From contig AP031354.1 of assembly GCA_037833965.1 (NCBI GenBank), positions 32,032,001 through 32,096,000 on the forward strand: a DNA stretch of 64,000 nucleotides. Direction: 5' to 3'. Both the position numbers and the translations under genes were made by a program. The stretch comes from Marchantia polymorpha subsp. ruderalis. Its lineage: Eukaryota; Streptophyta; Marchantiopsida; Marchantiales; Marchantiaceae. Of the stretch, positions 1 through 9,598 are shown one piece after another. Numbering within the stretch: position 1 is the stretch's first letter; each line of letters begins with the position of its first letter. The notes beneath the pieces are model-generated. The model searched no databases. It was not told the origin of the DNA and saw nothing but the letters and a program-made list of their open reading frames with translations.

Positions 1-201
1 TGTTACGCTGCACTGTGCGACCTCCGAGTGCGCTCCGAGTGGACACTTGCAGTATTTCTGGGAGTGACAGTCGCCTGAGAATTCAAACTCCTCAATAGTC
101 TGTTAAAACGTGACACTTTGTACCCTGTGTGTTCCTCTGTCCCTGTGGGTTCGACCTTTCTACCACTATATTGCAGTTTTAGCCTTTAGTGGGTTATTAC
201 A
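1..201 (+). mobile_element. 3' end of an LTR (truncated by window start)
   Basis: This segment is about 90% identical to the last 200 bp of the solo LTR at 8500-11177. Both share the 'tatttctgggagtgac' stretch and the terminal 'gggttattaca'. The LTR therefore ends at base 201 in the canonical CA. The next five bases (ctacc) would be the TSD, but the left partner lies outside the window. No coding content. Confidence 0.85.
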
Positions 202-722
202 CTACCAAAAAGCTATCTCAAATTAAATTAAATCAAATTTGGAGATTACAATTCATATTGACGTTTGGAATTGCTTTCTCAAAAAATTGCTCTTTAGAAA
301 GTTATATTATGTATCATATCTTGATAATTGCTCAAAATTTGTGTAAACTTATTTACTTCACACAAAATTTTGAGATTTGATAACTTTTAAAAGTTTGAAA
401 TTCCAAGTCAAATTTGAAATTGGACACAATGTGAGAGAGTAACATGGTGGAATATGCTTTTGAAGAGTTTAGATTTTGTTGCAAAGAAAAAAAATTCAAT
501 TCTCATATCATTACAATTACAAAATACAATTATTTCTTTCTAATCCCATAAAGTATACGATGTGCTACTCGTTTAGCTGGCTTCCAGTTTCAATTTAGTG
601 TGTTCAACCAGCTTTGCAATAACCACTCCTAAAATAACCTTATTCTGCGAAGCAAGCAGGTGTTGATCATAAATCATTGGCTATAATTCATGACGGTAAA
701 CTTCTATAATATTGTTTTCAAT
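202..722. other. AT-rich spacer without recognisable gene
   Basis: No open frame of substance and no family similarity that I can see. Part of it may belong to the mitochondrial insertion that starts at 723, but no mitochondrial gene is recognisable here. Confidence 0.5.
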
Positions 723-792
723 GAGGATATAGATTAAAGGTAAAGTATCTGCCTTCCAAGTAGAAGACATGGGTTAGCTTTTCGTTATCCGC
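723..792 (+). pseudogene. trnG: mitochondrial-type tRNA-Gly(UCC), decayed
   Basis: The segment folds as a tRNA. The acceptor strands GAGGATA and TATCCGC pair with one mismatch. The anticodon stem TCTGC/GTAGA pairs around the loop CTTCCAA, giving anticodon UCC for glycine. The T-arm has lost its pairing and its GTTCGA loop, so the gene is probably dead. The sequence follows plant mitochondrial trnG(UCC). It sits 30 bp before the rps4 remnant in the same orientation, so both probably came in as one mitochondrial fragment. trnG(UCC) is kept in bryophyte mitochondria and missing from seed-plant ones, which is a hint about the host. Confidence 0.7.
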
Positions 793-821
793 AATGGCTA
801 AGAAAACAAATAAAACTTCAC

Positions 822-1478
822 ATGTTTGCATCAAGATTTAAAGTTTGTTGCCAAATTTTAGAAACTGTTTGGTAGACCAAAAATGTTACTCTAAAAAAAA
901 GATTCCTTATTTTGGAGCCTCAAAAACAAAAACAAAATTAAATTAATCTGACTTTTTCATAAAATTTCAAACTATAACTAAGTTGTTTCTTTTTTATGGA
1001 AAATTACCCATAAGAAAGATGCAAATGGCTAAAACTCACACTTATATAGATAAAACATAGTTTGCTATTCAGTATAGAAAAAAAAGTGGACGTTATTTTG
1101 GTTCGTCTTCATTTTTGTTCAACTATGTTTCAAGCAAAGCAACTAGTAAGTCATAAAAATATTTATGACAATTATAAAAAGGTCAATATTACTAGTTATC
1201 AAGTATCCAACGGTGATCTTATATTCATTCAAGAGATTTTTTTAGATTTTGTCAAATCAAACACAAGACAAAATTTTCAAACTAATCGAATAAGGAGAAT
1301 GAAACCTAATCATTTAGAAGTAAATTATAAAACACTAAAAGCTGTGGTATTATATGAACCAAAACAAATACAATTTCCTTATAAAATAGATCTAGACCTT
1401 TTTTTATTAAAAGGAAAAAAAACTTCATATTTATTGCCTTGTCAATGTTTTCCTGTCGGTTTTTTTTTTTTTCTCTAA
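822..1478 (+). pseudogene. rps4: mitochondrial ribosomal protein S4 remnant (nuclear copy)
   Basis: The product would be the small-subunit protein S4, which binds 16S-type rRNA. Three blocks in changing frames follow mitochondrial rps4 in order. An N-terminal block begins at the ATG at 822 (MFASRFKVC...). A middle block lies at about 985-1060 (FYGKLPIRKMQ...THTYIDKT). A 138-codon open block at 1062-1478 contains the S4 RNA-binding fold (RLHFCSTMFQAKQLVSHKN...YQVSNGDLI) and the typical C-terminal motif LEVNYKTLKAVVLYEP. In-frame stops (TAG near 873 and at 1058-1060) and two frame changes break it, so it is a pseudogene. The surrounding DNA is retrotransposon, so this is a nuclear insertion of mitochondrial DNA. 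The real C-terminus probably lies near 1400; the last residues of the open frame are poly-Phe from a T-run. Confidence 0.78.
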
Positions 1479-1489
1479 CAATCATCCTC

Positions 1490-1540
1490 GGGGACTTCTT
1501 CTTTTTTCACATGTTTTCTTGTGAGACAAAAAAAGTCCCC
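1490..1540 (+). other. strong stem-loop behind rps4 remnant
   Basis: GGGGACTT at 1490-1497 pairs with AAGTCCCC at 1533-1540. The stem continues through T6CAC against GTG...A7. A T-run precedes it. Stem-loops like this mark 3' ends of plant mitochondrial transcripts, so it may be the old rps4 3' end carried along. Function inferred only from position. Confidence 0.4.
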
Positions 1541-2139
1541 CATGGTAACCTCGACTCCTGTCGTAGCCTTGTACAACTCAGAGAATCCGAGGGTCATTGA
1601 GATAAGATTAGATGGTGTAGATGAAATCCAGATGAATTCTCAGCTTGACGATCCAAGATGGATAGTAAAATAATGCGTTATGACAAAAAAGTAAAAAAAA
1701 TATGATAGTAAAAGAAGAATTATTTTGTTTGATGCGAAGGGTGCTTTGGATACTTCTTTGGTTTTACGAAAGAAGGGCACGTAGACTCTCAAATGGCTCT
1801 TCCGCAAACGCCGGGTGATACAGCCGGAAATAGATTGTATATTTCCGATCACAAAGACTATAATCTCTCCATTAAAAATCCACCGCGTTTTATAAATTAT
1901 AATAAATGAAAAATCACTACTAAAATTATTTCTTAGTAGTGACACTCCATGGGGTTTTTATTATATACCTATCTTCTATTACTAAGTTGTGCTTTTGTAT
2001 AGTAATATTTCATGAAATAATTGAATTACTACATATGAGTTGTAAAGTCACCTTACAAGGAGTTGCCTTCCATGTTCTTTACATGTACACTTCCTAAAGC
2101 CTGTGTTAATTATTGGAACTTTTGTTTACCGCGGCTTGC
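1541..2139. other. spacer, no gene seen
   Basis: Mixed-composition sequence between the mitochondrial-type insertion and the copia remnant. A minus-strand 101-codon frame (1640-1945) is open but has no recognisable motif. The segment could be more mitochondrial intergenic DNA. Confidence 0.4.
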
Positions 2140-3238
2140 GTACAATGCTTTAAAAAAATACTTTTACACTCCACAACAAAGTGTTGTTTATGAAAAATTC
2201 AACCAAACAATATTGAAAAAGATGTGTAGTATGCCAAGACACTCTAATTTATCATATGAAATTTGTGTTGAAGCTATCAATATCAAAGTGTATTTCTTTT
2301 TCATTCTGGCGCAATCAGTTCTTTGACAATTTTTAAACATCTTTTGAATTGAATCACATACAAATGATTGATGATAGTCATTTCAGAAATTTTGCTTCTA
2401 CGGCTTATACTCTTAAATCTAAAGAAATAATTTCAAGTTGGATCTTTCATCAAAAAATATTGTTATCCTAATATGCTGGTGATGTGAAGTGTTGAAGAAT
2501 ATGAGATACAACAACATGTACTATTGTTGTCAATAAGGATGTTTTTCATTATTAGACTTGTTGCAGTGTTGAGATTAACTTTCCATTTAAGTATGTAGTT
2601 GAAGTGAATATTGATCATAATGGATTTAGTGATGTGATAAAAAAAAATCTTGGTACAAAAAAATGAAACAAATTTTTAAAGAACAAAGTATTGTTGAATA
2701 GATTAAACTAATAACATTAAACGATAGAAATTTATCAGATATATATAAAAGAGTATCATCAATTAAGATCAATAAAGTTCATACACGTTATAGTAATAGA
2801 TCAATACAAGTTCATATCCGTAATTTTTCAAGATCACAAAATTGAAATTAAGTATATTGATGACATTGCATTGATCTTTGAATAAAATTGACCTTCTTTC
2901 ATGAAAAAGCTTGTGTCTATGTTTATAAATTTGAGTAAAATGATGTAAGGGAGTGTGAGATCCAATTGATGATTATTAAGAAGATGTGGATAGTATTAAA
3001 GATTTCAAAAAATCAATCTTTGATTGATAGAAATTGAGTGTATAAACTAAAAACAAATATAGCACATCACCAAAGAATGAATTTCAAAGTAAAATTGATG
3101 GCAAGATGTTTCACACAAGAGAAAGATGAAAACTACAACAAAGTTTTTCCACTTGTAAAATATGTTGAAATTTTACTACAATGTATTTTTGATACACTTT
3201 TTTATTTGCTTATAAATATATAAGATCTGTAGTTGTTT
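2140..3238 (+). pseudogene. Ty1/copia pol remnant: integrase C-part to RT N-part
   Basis: Broken frames follow copia pol in the right order. At about 2165 there is YTPQQSVVYEKFNQ, matching the end of the integrase core with its catalytic Glu. Then comes SNLSYEICVEAIN, matching the usual LSYEFWAEA block. Near 2403 there is TAYTLKSKEI, and near 2480 a block resembling the region before RT (YAGDVK, VVNKDVF). At 3038-3223 there is the RT N-terminal block (VYKLK...KVKLMARCFTQEKDENYNKVF). Many stops and frameshifts make it non-functional. The RT active site is missing here but appears at 7856, beyond the unit at 3453-6948. I infer the copia copy was split by later insertions. Confidence 0.75.
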
Positions 3239-3447
3239 GAACACATTGGTTATAGATGAATCTAATAAATAAACCATGTTTCAATTTGCTATGATTTACT
3301 TAGTTAATTTTTACTAGAAACATTCATCTAGTTTGTACTTGACAGAATAATTAGAATGTATGAATGAACATTAGTATCATTTTTCATTCATTTTAGACTC
3401 AAATGAGGAAAAATTTTGACTACTTGTTTTTTTTTTTAATAAAATTG

Positions 3448-3452
3448 ACTAA
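3448..3452 (+). repeat. target-site duplication ACTAA (left)
   Basis: ACTAA stands directly before the TGTGGTGCC start of the 3453-6948 unit and recurs at 6949-6953 directly after its TTACA end. This fixes both element borders. Confidence 0.85.
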
Positions 3453-3859
3453 TGTGGTGCCTAGTTTTTTGTTTTTCTTCAAAAATCAACAAAAACTTAA
3501 ACATATTTGTGTAGAATGTAGACATATAAGTTAGAAGTGATAGAAGTAGAAGACTTATAGGAGATTTAGTTAGAATTTGCTCTCGGCCGAAGATCTTTGG
3601 ATCTTCAGACCTTCGGTGCAGTCTTTCAGGAGGATGCAATAGCTAGATCTTCGGCGAAGACCCAAACACCAATTTGAAATTCGCATGGATTGAACAATGT
3701 TCACACGTGCCAAGGATACTAATGCGTGCGCGTGGAAAGAATGCTTAGGCATCGAAGGTAAAAGTAGCAAGAGGAGCATTCGTGCCGACATTGCAATTCT
3801 TAGCGAGCACGAACGAAATAGGGGTAGAGCAAAATTGATCGACATTGTTAGCAGCGAAG

Positions 3860-6422
3860 ATGCATATCGCAGACATGGCACCACTGAAGACGACCAAGGT
3901 GCGGAAATTGGTCCCATTGAAGGTGCCCTACGAAGAGTTGCGGCCTTATAGGCGGGAGCTCAGCGAATTGCACCTCAATTTCCCTCTTGTGGAATTGGAA
4001 CTACATATTAGCAAGTATTTGTAAGTAGATTGTGGACAACAATATGAACGATGGTGAGGACCTCTGAGGCAATCCGATGTTGTGGACAATTGAGCATTGG
4101 ACGCGCGTGATGGGGCTGTGTGCAAGCAATGATGGAGATCTTATGTTTGAAAAGGATAGTGTGAAGATAACTCGCGCGGAAGAATTCACCTTTGGTCCAC
4201 TTTTCAAGAATGGAAGATCAGGGACGAATGGATAGAAGAGCACTGACTATAAGTATCCGCAAAGGCGAGCGATTGCGTTGGGCATTATGCATATCTTGCG
4301 ACTGCATTGAACGACTCATGTCACGGCTTGGAATATCGGGTTCTTTGAGCGGATTATGAAAGAAAATTGGGTACATTGGGCGAGTATCTTTTACGATCTA
4401 GTCTGGATTAATGCGAGCGCCCAATGGGAAGGATCATTGGGGAATCACTTGACTCCTTTTATCGTGAACTTCTACCAAGGAATGGAATTTCTCACGAAGG
4501 AGGAAGAAAAGCGATTTCCGAAGGAACTGAAAGTGCTAGCAGTCGAATCCAGTGAAGGGATTGAGGAAGAAGATAACAGTCGACCTAAGATACCACCTCA
4601 GACGACAACGCGCGAACCTGTGTAGGTGGATGTTCTGCCAACGCGAGAGAGATCAGAACGTTGATTGAGGAAGATACAGAAGGTAGTGACTGATTACGAA
4701 GAGGACTTGGAAACGGATAGTAGGAGTTTGGAAGTCAAGAACTTGAGCTAGGCTGAAGAAGAAGGCGAGTCGAGGGTTAGTGGTGACAAAATCTTCATAA
4801 CGTAGTGTGGAGAAAACAGTTGTGGCAACTAACGCGACAACCAAAGATACTACTGGCGAGCCGATACAGCAAGTGTTGGAAGGGGAACCTTCGGCGGTAT
4901 CAATTGAAGTTCCAACTAATGTAGCAGTGGAATCTTCGGAGGAGAGAAAAGAGATAGCTAGTCTAAGTTTTCTGTCTTCGGAGCAGACGCGGTCTGTTGG
5001 GAGTGAAGACATACCTCAGCCCAAGTCCAACGAAGAATTAGTGCAGGAGCTCACGTTGAGTGAAGCAATTTTGAATCAGATTGTCGCAGAGGTTAGTGGG
5101 ACGGTAGGAGACACCACAGAGATTTAAGAGCCGCCACCTTCTGAAGAGTAAGTGAGATCGGAATTCGCGACGAAGACTTCGGAGGAAGGGCCGAAGGTGT
5201 TAGAGATTACATTTCCTAACTTCTTGCAGGATAGCGTAGTACCTTTACTAAAGTACCTAGACACGAAGAGGAAAAAGTATATCGTGAGAAAAGAGCTAGA
5301 ATTTTATGTTGAGCTGATCAAGAATATGACGAAGCTCAAGAGAGTGGTAGCAATGAAGAGGGAGTGGGATTGGCGAAGGAGCGAGCTGCAAGCTTGATTG
5401 CGGAGTGCGCAGCGGTGAAGGCGACATTGCAGAAACGAGAAAATCAACTTCGGATGAAGGAGATGGAGTGCGAAGTGCTGCAATTAAACTTAGCAAAGAA
5501 GATTGATCGTTGTGCAGAGTTAGAACAAACCTGCATCAGTCTTTGTACCACTAATGAGAATGCACAGAAGGTGACGGTGGATTTGTGCGGGAGACTAGAG
5601 AAGTCCAAGGAAGCATACAAGGCGGCAGTGCAACGGGCGGAAAGATTGATTACCACTGCAAGATAACGAGAGCGGATGCATGCCGACGAGTTAGCTAAGG
5701 CATAAGAACGAAGGGCCGAAGAAGCATAGATCATCGAAGATCTTCAAGGGAAGATTGCAGAAGCGAAGACGGTAGAAGAAGAACTTTGCAGTAAGATTGC
5801 GGAGCTTGTGAGTGAGCGTGACAAGGAGTTCAAATGCGCGGAGGAGCTTACAGCAAGTCTGGCGGAAGAATTCTGGAAGCACGAGGGAGAATTGACTGTT
5901 TGGGCCAAGAAATTGGCAGATTGCGAATCGGCCAGATCTCCGGAGGTCGAATGTAGATTAATGGTCGGGTCCGAATGGCGACAGTTACAAGAGCAGTTGG
6001 GGAAGGCTGCCATGAGATTGGAAGAATTGCAGCGGAGAATTGAGAAGGCAGAGGCAGCATACCGTCACTTGCGGGATGAGACGACCGATGAGATGAGATT
6101 GCGAGTTGAGAAGTGTTTGCGGGGATTCACATTGTGGGAATTGCAATCAATTAAGTGGTTGAAGCTAGATTCACTAGAGCGACGGTTAGTGAGTGCAAAG
6201 ATCAGCGGATCCGCAGGACACAAGCAGTTAGTAGAGTTAGTTAATTCTTTCTCTTCAAGATTAGAAGAGGCACAAGAGAACATAGAGATAGAAATTCTAA
6301 ACGTTTTGCGTAGGTTAGGAGCAGACGTAAGCTTAGACGACGCTGTAACTGCTACGTCGGATGGCACCGCACCTGAGAGTAGTTCACCTCGGGTGGTTGA
6401 GATTCCTAGGCCATCATTGTGA
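3860..6422 (+). pseudogene. coiled-coil protein of the LTR-type unit (decayed)
   Basis: I do not recognise the family. The reading begins near the ATG at 3860 (PLKTTKVRKLVPLKV...). It passes a Trp/Tyr-rich domain around 4275-4625 (NWVHWASIFYDLVW, NHLTPFIVNFYQGMEFL) and an acidic Ser/Glu-rich linker (4626-5150). From 5364 to 6422 it runs as a long heptad-rich coiled coil rich in Glu, Lys, Leu and Ala. The last 353 codons share one frame with only three stops (TAA 5664, TAA 5703, TAG 5727), followed by 204 open codons. Upstream there are frame changes and stops (for example TGA near 4307, TAA 5125). The C-terminal part (LVNSFSSRLEEAQENIEIE) recurs in copies 2 and 3, so it was a real protein. 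The stop TGA at 6420 overlaps AATAAA. A structural or gag-like role is only a guess. Confidence 0.65.
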
Positions 6423-6454
6423 ATAAAGATGCCCAAGGCTCTTTCCTTGGGGGC
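6422..6454 (+). promoter_or_regulatory. AATAAA signal overlapping stop codon, plus hairpin
   Basis: TTGTGAATAAA is conserved at the end of the coiled-coil frame in all three copies (6418, 15835, 51520). TGA is the stop, and AATAAA begins on its last base. Here GCCCAAGG (6431-6438) can pair with CCTTGGG...C (6445-6454), followed by TTTT. It reads like a built-in polyadenylation signal. The hairpin is weaker in the other copies. Confidence 0.5.
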
Positions 6455-6948
6455 TTTTCTATTGATTGGCTTGTCTTGACTGTGAATCTGTATCTACTGT
6501 GTGTTGGTGTGTGATCTTGCCATTGATCACAATGCGCTCATGTTTGTCAAAGCTACCGCATCAAGAGTTGTGAGTGTCCAGCTTGAATGTTCCGAGTAGC
6601 ATGGGGTTCTTTGGGATTTAAGCAAATTCGGATATGGGTATTCGGATCAATAAGTCGGATGTATGCAATTCTAGGAAGTTTTCCCCCTGAAATCTAAGTG
6701 TAGGGTCGCAGGCGATTCCCACATGTGTTGATTGGACAAGTTTCAGGTTGTGAGGGTGATCATACTCTACTCTTCAGATCTTTGGCCGTAATTGAGCAGT
6801 GTCTTCTCGGATTGACATTGGCCTAAGAAGTAAAAATCATCAATAAAATGTTAACATGTGACAAATCGTGACTTTTGATGTTGTTTCTGTCCTCGTGGGA
6901 TCGAATCTGTACCATTATGCTCCATTTTGATATTTATTTGTCATTACA

Positions 6949-6953
6949 ACTAA
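6949..6953 (+). repeat. target-site duplication ACTAA (right)
   Basis: Exact match to 3448-3452, directly after the TTACA end of the unit. Confidence 0.85.
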
Positions 6954-7448
6954 ATAGTAGATTTTTTATTAGTTAGACTAAGTTTAAAGTTTGATTTAGT
7001 GTCAACTTCACACTTTAAAAGTCTCAACATCCCCAATGGCATGTTGCCATCAATAAGATCTAGTTACAATAATGGTGTGTTTTTGTAAAACATTTTTTTT
7101 TTGAGAATTAATCAAACCTATCAAAATAATTCTTGATGACAATATGTTAGATAATATAAATTATAAATTATAAATTATTACAGTTATTTATTTATTTATT
7201 CAAATTAAAAGGTAGATGACAGCATCAGAAATAAATTCAAAGAGTTTTTTGTGTAAAAAAGTTATTTCTTCAATGAAGAGTTTGAATTCAAAATTTTACT
7301 TGAAGTGAAGCGAATGAAGATATTTGTGAAAGTAAATTTAGACACATATGTACACAATATTCAAACTTCTAGAATCATAATGAGCTACACAAAATCATCT
7401 TAGATGAATTTTAGTAAGAATTATTCCAAACATAACTGTTTGAATGTA
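6954..7448. repeat. AT-rich dispersed repeat, no gene
   Basis: Two stretches recur elsewhere. About 6970-7070 ('gactaagt', 'ggcatgt-gc') resembles 12377-12480 and 11290-11370. About 7140-7440 resembles 13620-13930 ('tttttgtgt', 'acttatttc', 'aatttagacaca'). These are probably non-coding parts of one copia family. No open frame. Confidence 0.5.
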
Positions 7449-7831
7449 TGTGAATGAATATTCTATTTTTTTTCAAAAAGTGGAAGTTTGAGAAATAGAA
7501 GACTAGGAATTTTAAACTTTTTGTATAAGAACAATTTGAAGTAGACTAAATAGTGGATTCTATAGTAGAGGTCAAGTTGGGAGTAGTGGGATTCATGTAG
7601 CTTCCTCTCTTTGAAGTTAGTGTTTTTACTTGTAGGCAGTAAAGTTGAATTAGATGAGTTATGATCTAATAGACTAAATACCTCATCTAATTCAACTTTA
7701 TTGATTACAAGTTTGAGAAGTAGAAGACTAGGAATTTCAAATTGTTCTTATCCTAAAAGTTTGAAACTCCTTGTCTTCTACTTCTCAAACTTACTCTTCT
7801 TGAAAAAAATAGAAAAAACTACTATACCACA
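7449..7831. mobile_element. head-to-head pair of truncated LTR 5' ends
   Basis: The plus-strand part (7449-about 7683) matches the start of the copies at 14064 and 50274. Shared features are 'agtttgagaaatagaagac', 'ggattct-tagta', 'gttagtgtttttactt' and 'agttatga'. The following part (about 7684-7831) is the same LTR start on the minus strand, ending in ...CTATACCACA, which reads TGTGGTATAG in reverse. The junction is a perfect 18-bp inverted repeat (AAAGTTGAATTAGATGAG and its complement). Farther out, a second inverted pair of about 33 bp is centred near 7750. Confidence 0.65.
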
Positions 7832-7837
7832 TTAATT

Positions 7838-8290
7838 TTGATTTTTCAAGTGTTTTACGTGGATGATATACTTATTTTGACAAAAAGTATACTTGATGTT
7901 GATAGATAATAATCAATTGAAGTCTGTATTCAAGATTAAAGTATTTCAAGAACTTTAGAGGAAGTGTGCTTAAGAGATTTGACATAATTGATTATTAGGA
8001 AATTTGAATTCTTTTGGCATCACATTTTTTATTCTTTGCAACTCAATTTTTGATAAGTGTTATTAAAAATAAGAAGATGACATCAGTTCTTCTTTAACAA
8101 AAAAGTGAGCATTTTCATATAACCGATGATATCCACTTGACTCGATATTATTCTAGCTATGGACAATGTTAACATGTACATGTCAAATTCATGAAAGATG
8201 CATTGAAAACCTAAAAAATGAATTCTTGATTACCTCAAGATTGTTAATATCAATTAAATTTTGGAATAAATTTTAGTTAATCTAATCTAA
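7838..8290 (+). pseudogene. Ty1/copia pol remnant: RT active site onward
   Basis: The RT catalytic box reads FYVDDILILT, with Y-V-D-D at 7856-7867. A block like 'SMLDVDR...LKSVF' follows. Later there is a stretch resembling the region before copia RNase H (AMDNVNMYMSNS...KMH at about 8160-8210). Several stops and frame changes inactivate it. It continues the pol begun at 2140-3238, from which it is separated by the nested insertions. Confidence 0.7.
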
Positions 8291-8494
8291 GTTAGATGTA
8301 ATCAAGGCTATTTTTTTAGTCAAAATTTTCATTACTAAGCCTAGTTAGAATAAGATCTAAGATTTCATGCTAACATGCATATATAAAAGGTCATGTCAAT
8401 GTTTGCATCAAAAAATTTGTAGATTTTAATAAAAACGATGTTCTTGTGAACGTAGCTCAAGAATGACAAATTATATATTTTTGTCACTGTTGTG
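8291..8494. other. copia remnant or spacer, no gene seen
   Basis: AT-rich sequence between the copia RT remnant and the solo LTR. No supported frame. Confidence 0.4.
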
Positions 8495-8499
8495 CTTGT
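8495..8499 (+). repeat. target-site duplication CTTGT (left)
   Basis: CTTGT directly precedes TGTGGTAACCC at 8500 and recurs at 11178-11182 directly after GGGTTATTACA. Confidence 0.9.
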
Positions 8500-8716
8500 T
8501 GTGGTAACCCATTTTTTGTTTTTCGTCGGAATTAAAACATTTTTGAATGGTAAGTACCGCGGTAGCAGATGTAAATAGTAATCGGTACGCAAAAACAGAG
8601 TAAACAGAGGATCAAGTGCAGTCAAGGGGTTTTGGGCTTAGGCCACAGTCTGACGCTTGGGACACAACTGGCGGTTCATGCTGTAAGACCAGTTTTGAGC
8701 ACCTTCGGCGGTAGAT

Positions 8717-9598
8717 CACTCATAACTTTCTCAATTCGTAACGCCTTGAGTTACTTAGGGTCTTGTTAGAAAGAACTTGACGCGTTGGTTCTAACGAGCC
8801 CACAAACATGTGAAATGGATGAGAGGTCACTGAGTTATGAGTGTCAGAAGTTACTAATATAGGGGCCTTCAGTGGTAGAGCTACTTTGGCGGTACGCCTT
8901 CGGCGGAATAGTGAATCCCTCATAACTTTTTCAATTCATAACGATTTGACTTGCGTAGGGTCTTGTTGGAAAGAGCTCAACGCGCTGGTTCTAACAAGCA
9001 CAAGAACTTGTGAAACGGATGAGAGCTCACTGAGTTATAAGTGTCGGGAGTTACTGATATGGGGGACTTCGGCGGTAGAGCGACAGCGGCGGTACGCCTT
9101 CAGCGGAAGAGTGCCTTCGGCGGAATAGTGAATCCCTCATAACTTTCTCAATTCATAGTGAATCCCTCATAACTTTCTCAATTCATAACGCCTTGACTTA
9201 ATTAGGGTCTCATTGGAAAGACCTCGACACGCTTGTTCTAACGAGCCTAATAACTCTTGGAACAGATAAGAGATCAATGAGTTATGAGTGTTCGGAAGTT
9301 ACTGATAGGGAGCGACTTCGGGTCAACGGACTTCGGGTCAAGCGCCTTCGGGTCAACGGACTTCGGCGACGGACGTCTTCGGGGATACGCCTTCCGTGAC
9401 GGACGCCTTCGGGGATACGTCTTCGGCGATGTGGGAGAGTGTCTTCGGCGGAAGACTGGATTCCTCATAACGTTTTCAATTTGTAATGCCTTGACTTGGT
9501 TAGGGTCTCGTTGAAAAGAGCTCAACACGCTCGTTCTAACGAGCCCAAGAAGTCTTGGAACGGATAAGAGATCACTGATTTATGAGTTTCGAAAGTGA
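8717..9598 (+). repeat. four structured LTR modules (8717, 8917, 9136, 9461)
   Basis: Each unit begins CCTCATAACTTTCTCAATT and runs through 'agggtct-gttggaaagagct'. It then passes the palindromic GCTCGTTCTAACGAGC and ends CACTGAGTTATGAGTGTC. The outer CTCATAAC...GTTATGAG ends are inverted repeats, so a module can fold as one nested hairpin. The third unit carries a duplicated start at 9136-9190. The same module, reversed, sits in the LTRs at 55.4-59.8 kb, and single copies lie at 14279 and 50505. Confidence 0.8.

Larger units (their letters stand above)
3453..6948 (+). mobile_element. 3.5-kb LTR-type unit with TSD, carrying coiled-coil ORF (copy 1)
   Basis: The unit starts TGTGG and ends TTACA, bounded by the 5-bp TSD ACTAA, the signature of an LTR-retrotransposon integrase product. 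Its start (TGTGG, T-rich stretch, 'agaagtagaagac') matches copies 2 (14064) and 3 (50274). Its 3' part ('tttctgtcct-cgtgggatcg', 'ccattttgatattta') matches theirs too. There are no internal LTRs, PBS or pol, so it is either a solo LTR that itself contains a protein gene or a small non-autonomous element. The reading frame at 3860-6422 lies well inside the unit. It is inserted in a copia pol remnant. Confidence 0.8.

Noticed and set aside
9284-9514. Open frame with FGSTDFG peptide repeats
   Set aside because: Product of the CTTCGG-rich minisatellite inside a solo LTR. No start context, and the complementary strand is open as well for the same reason.
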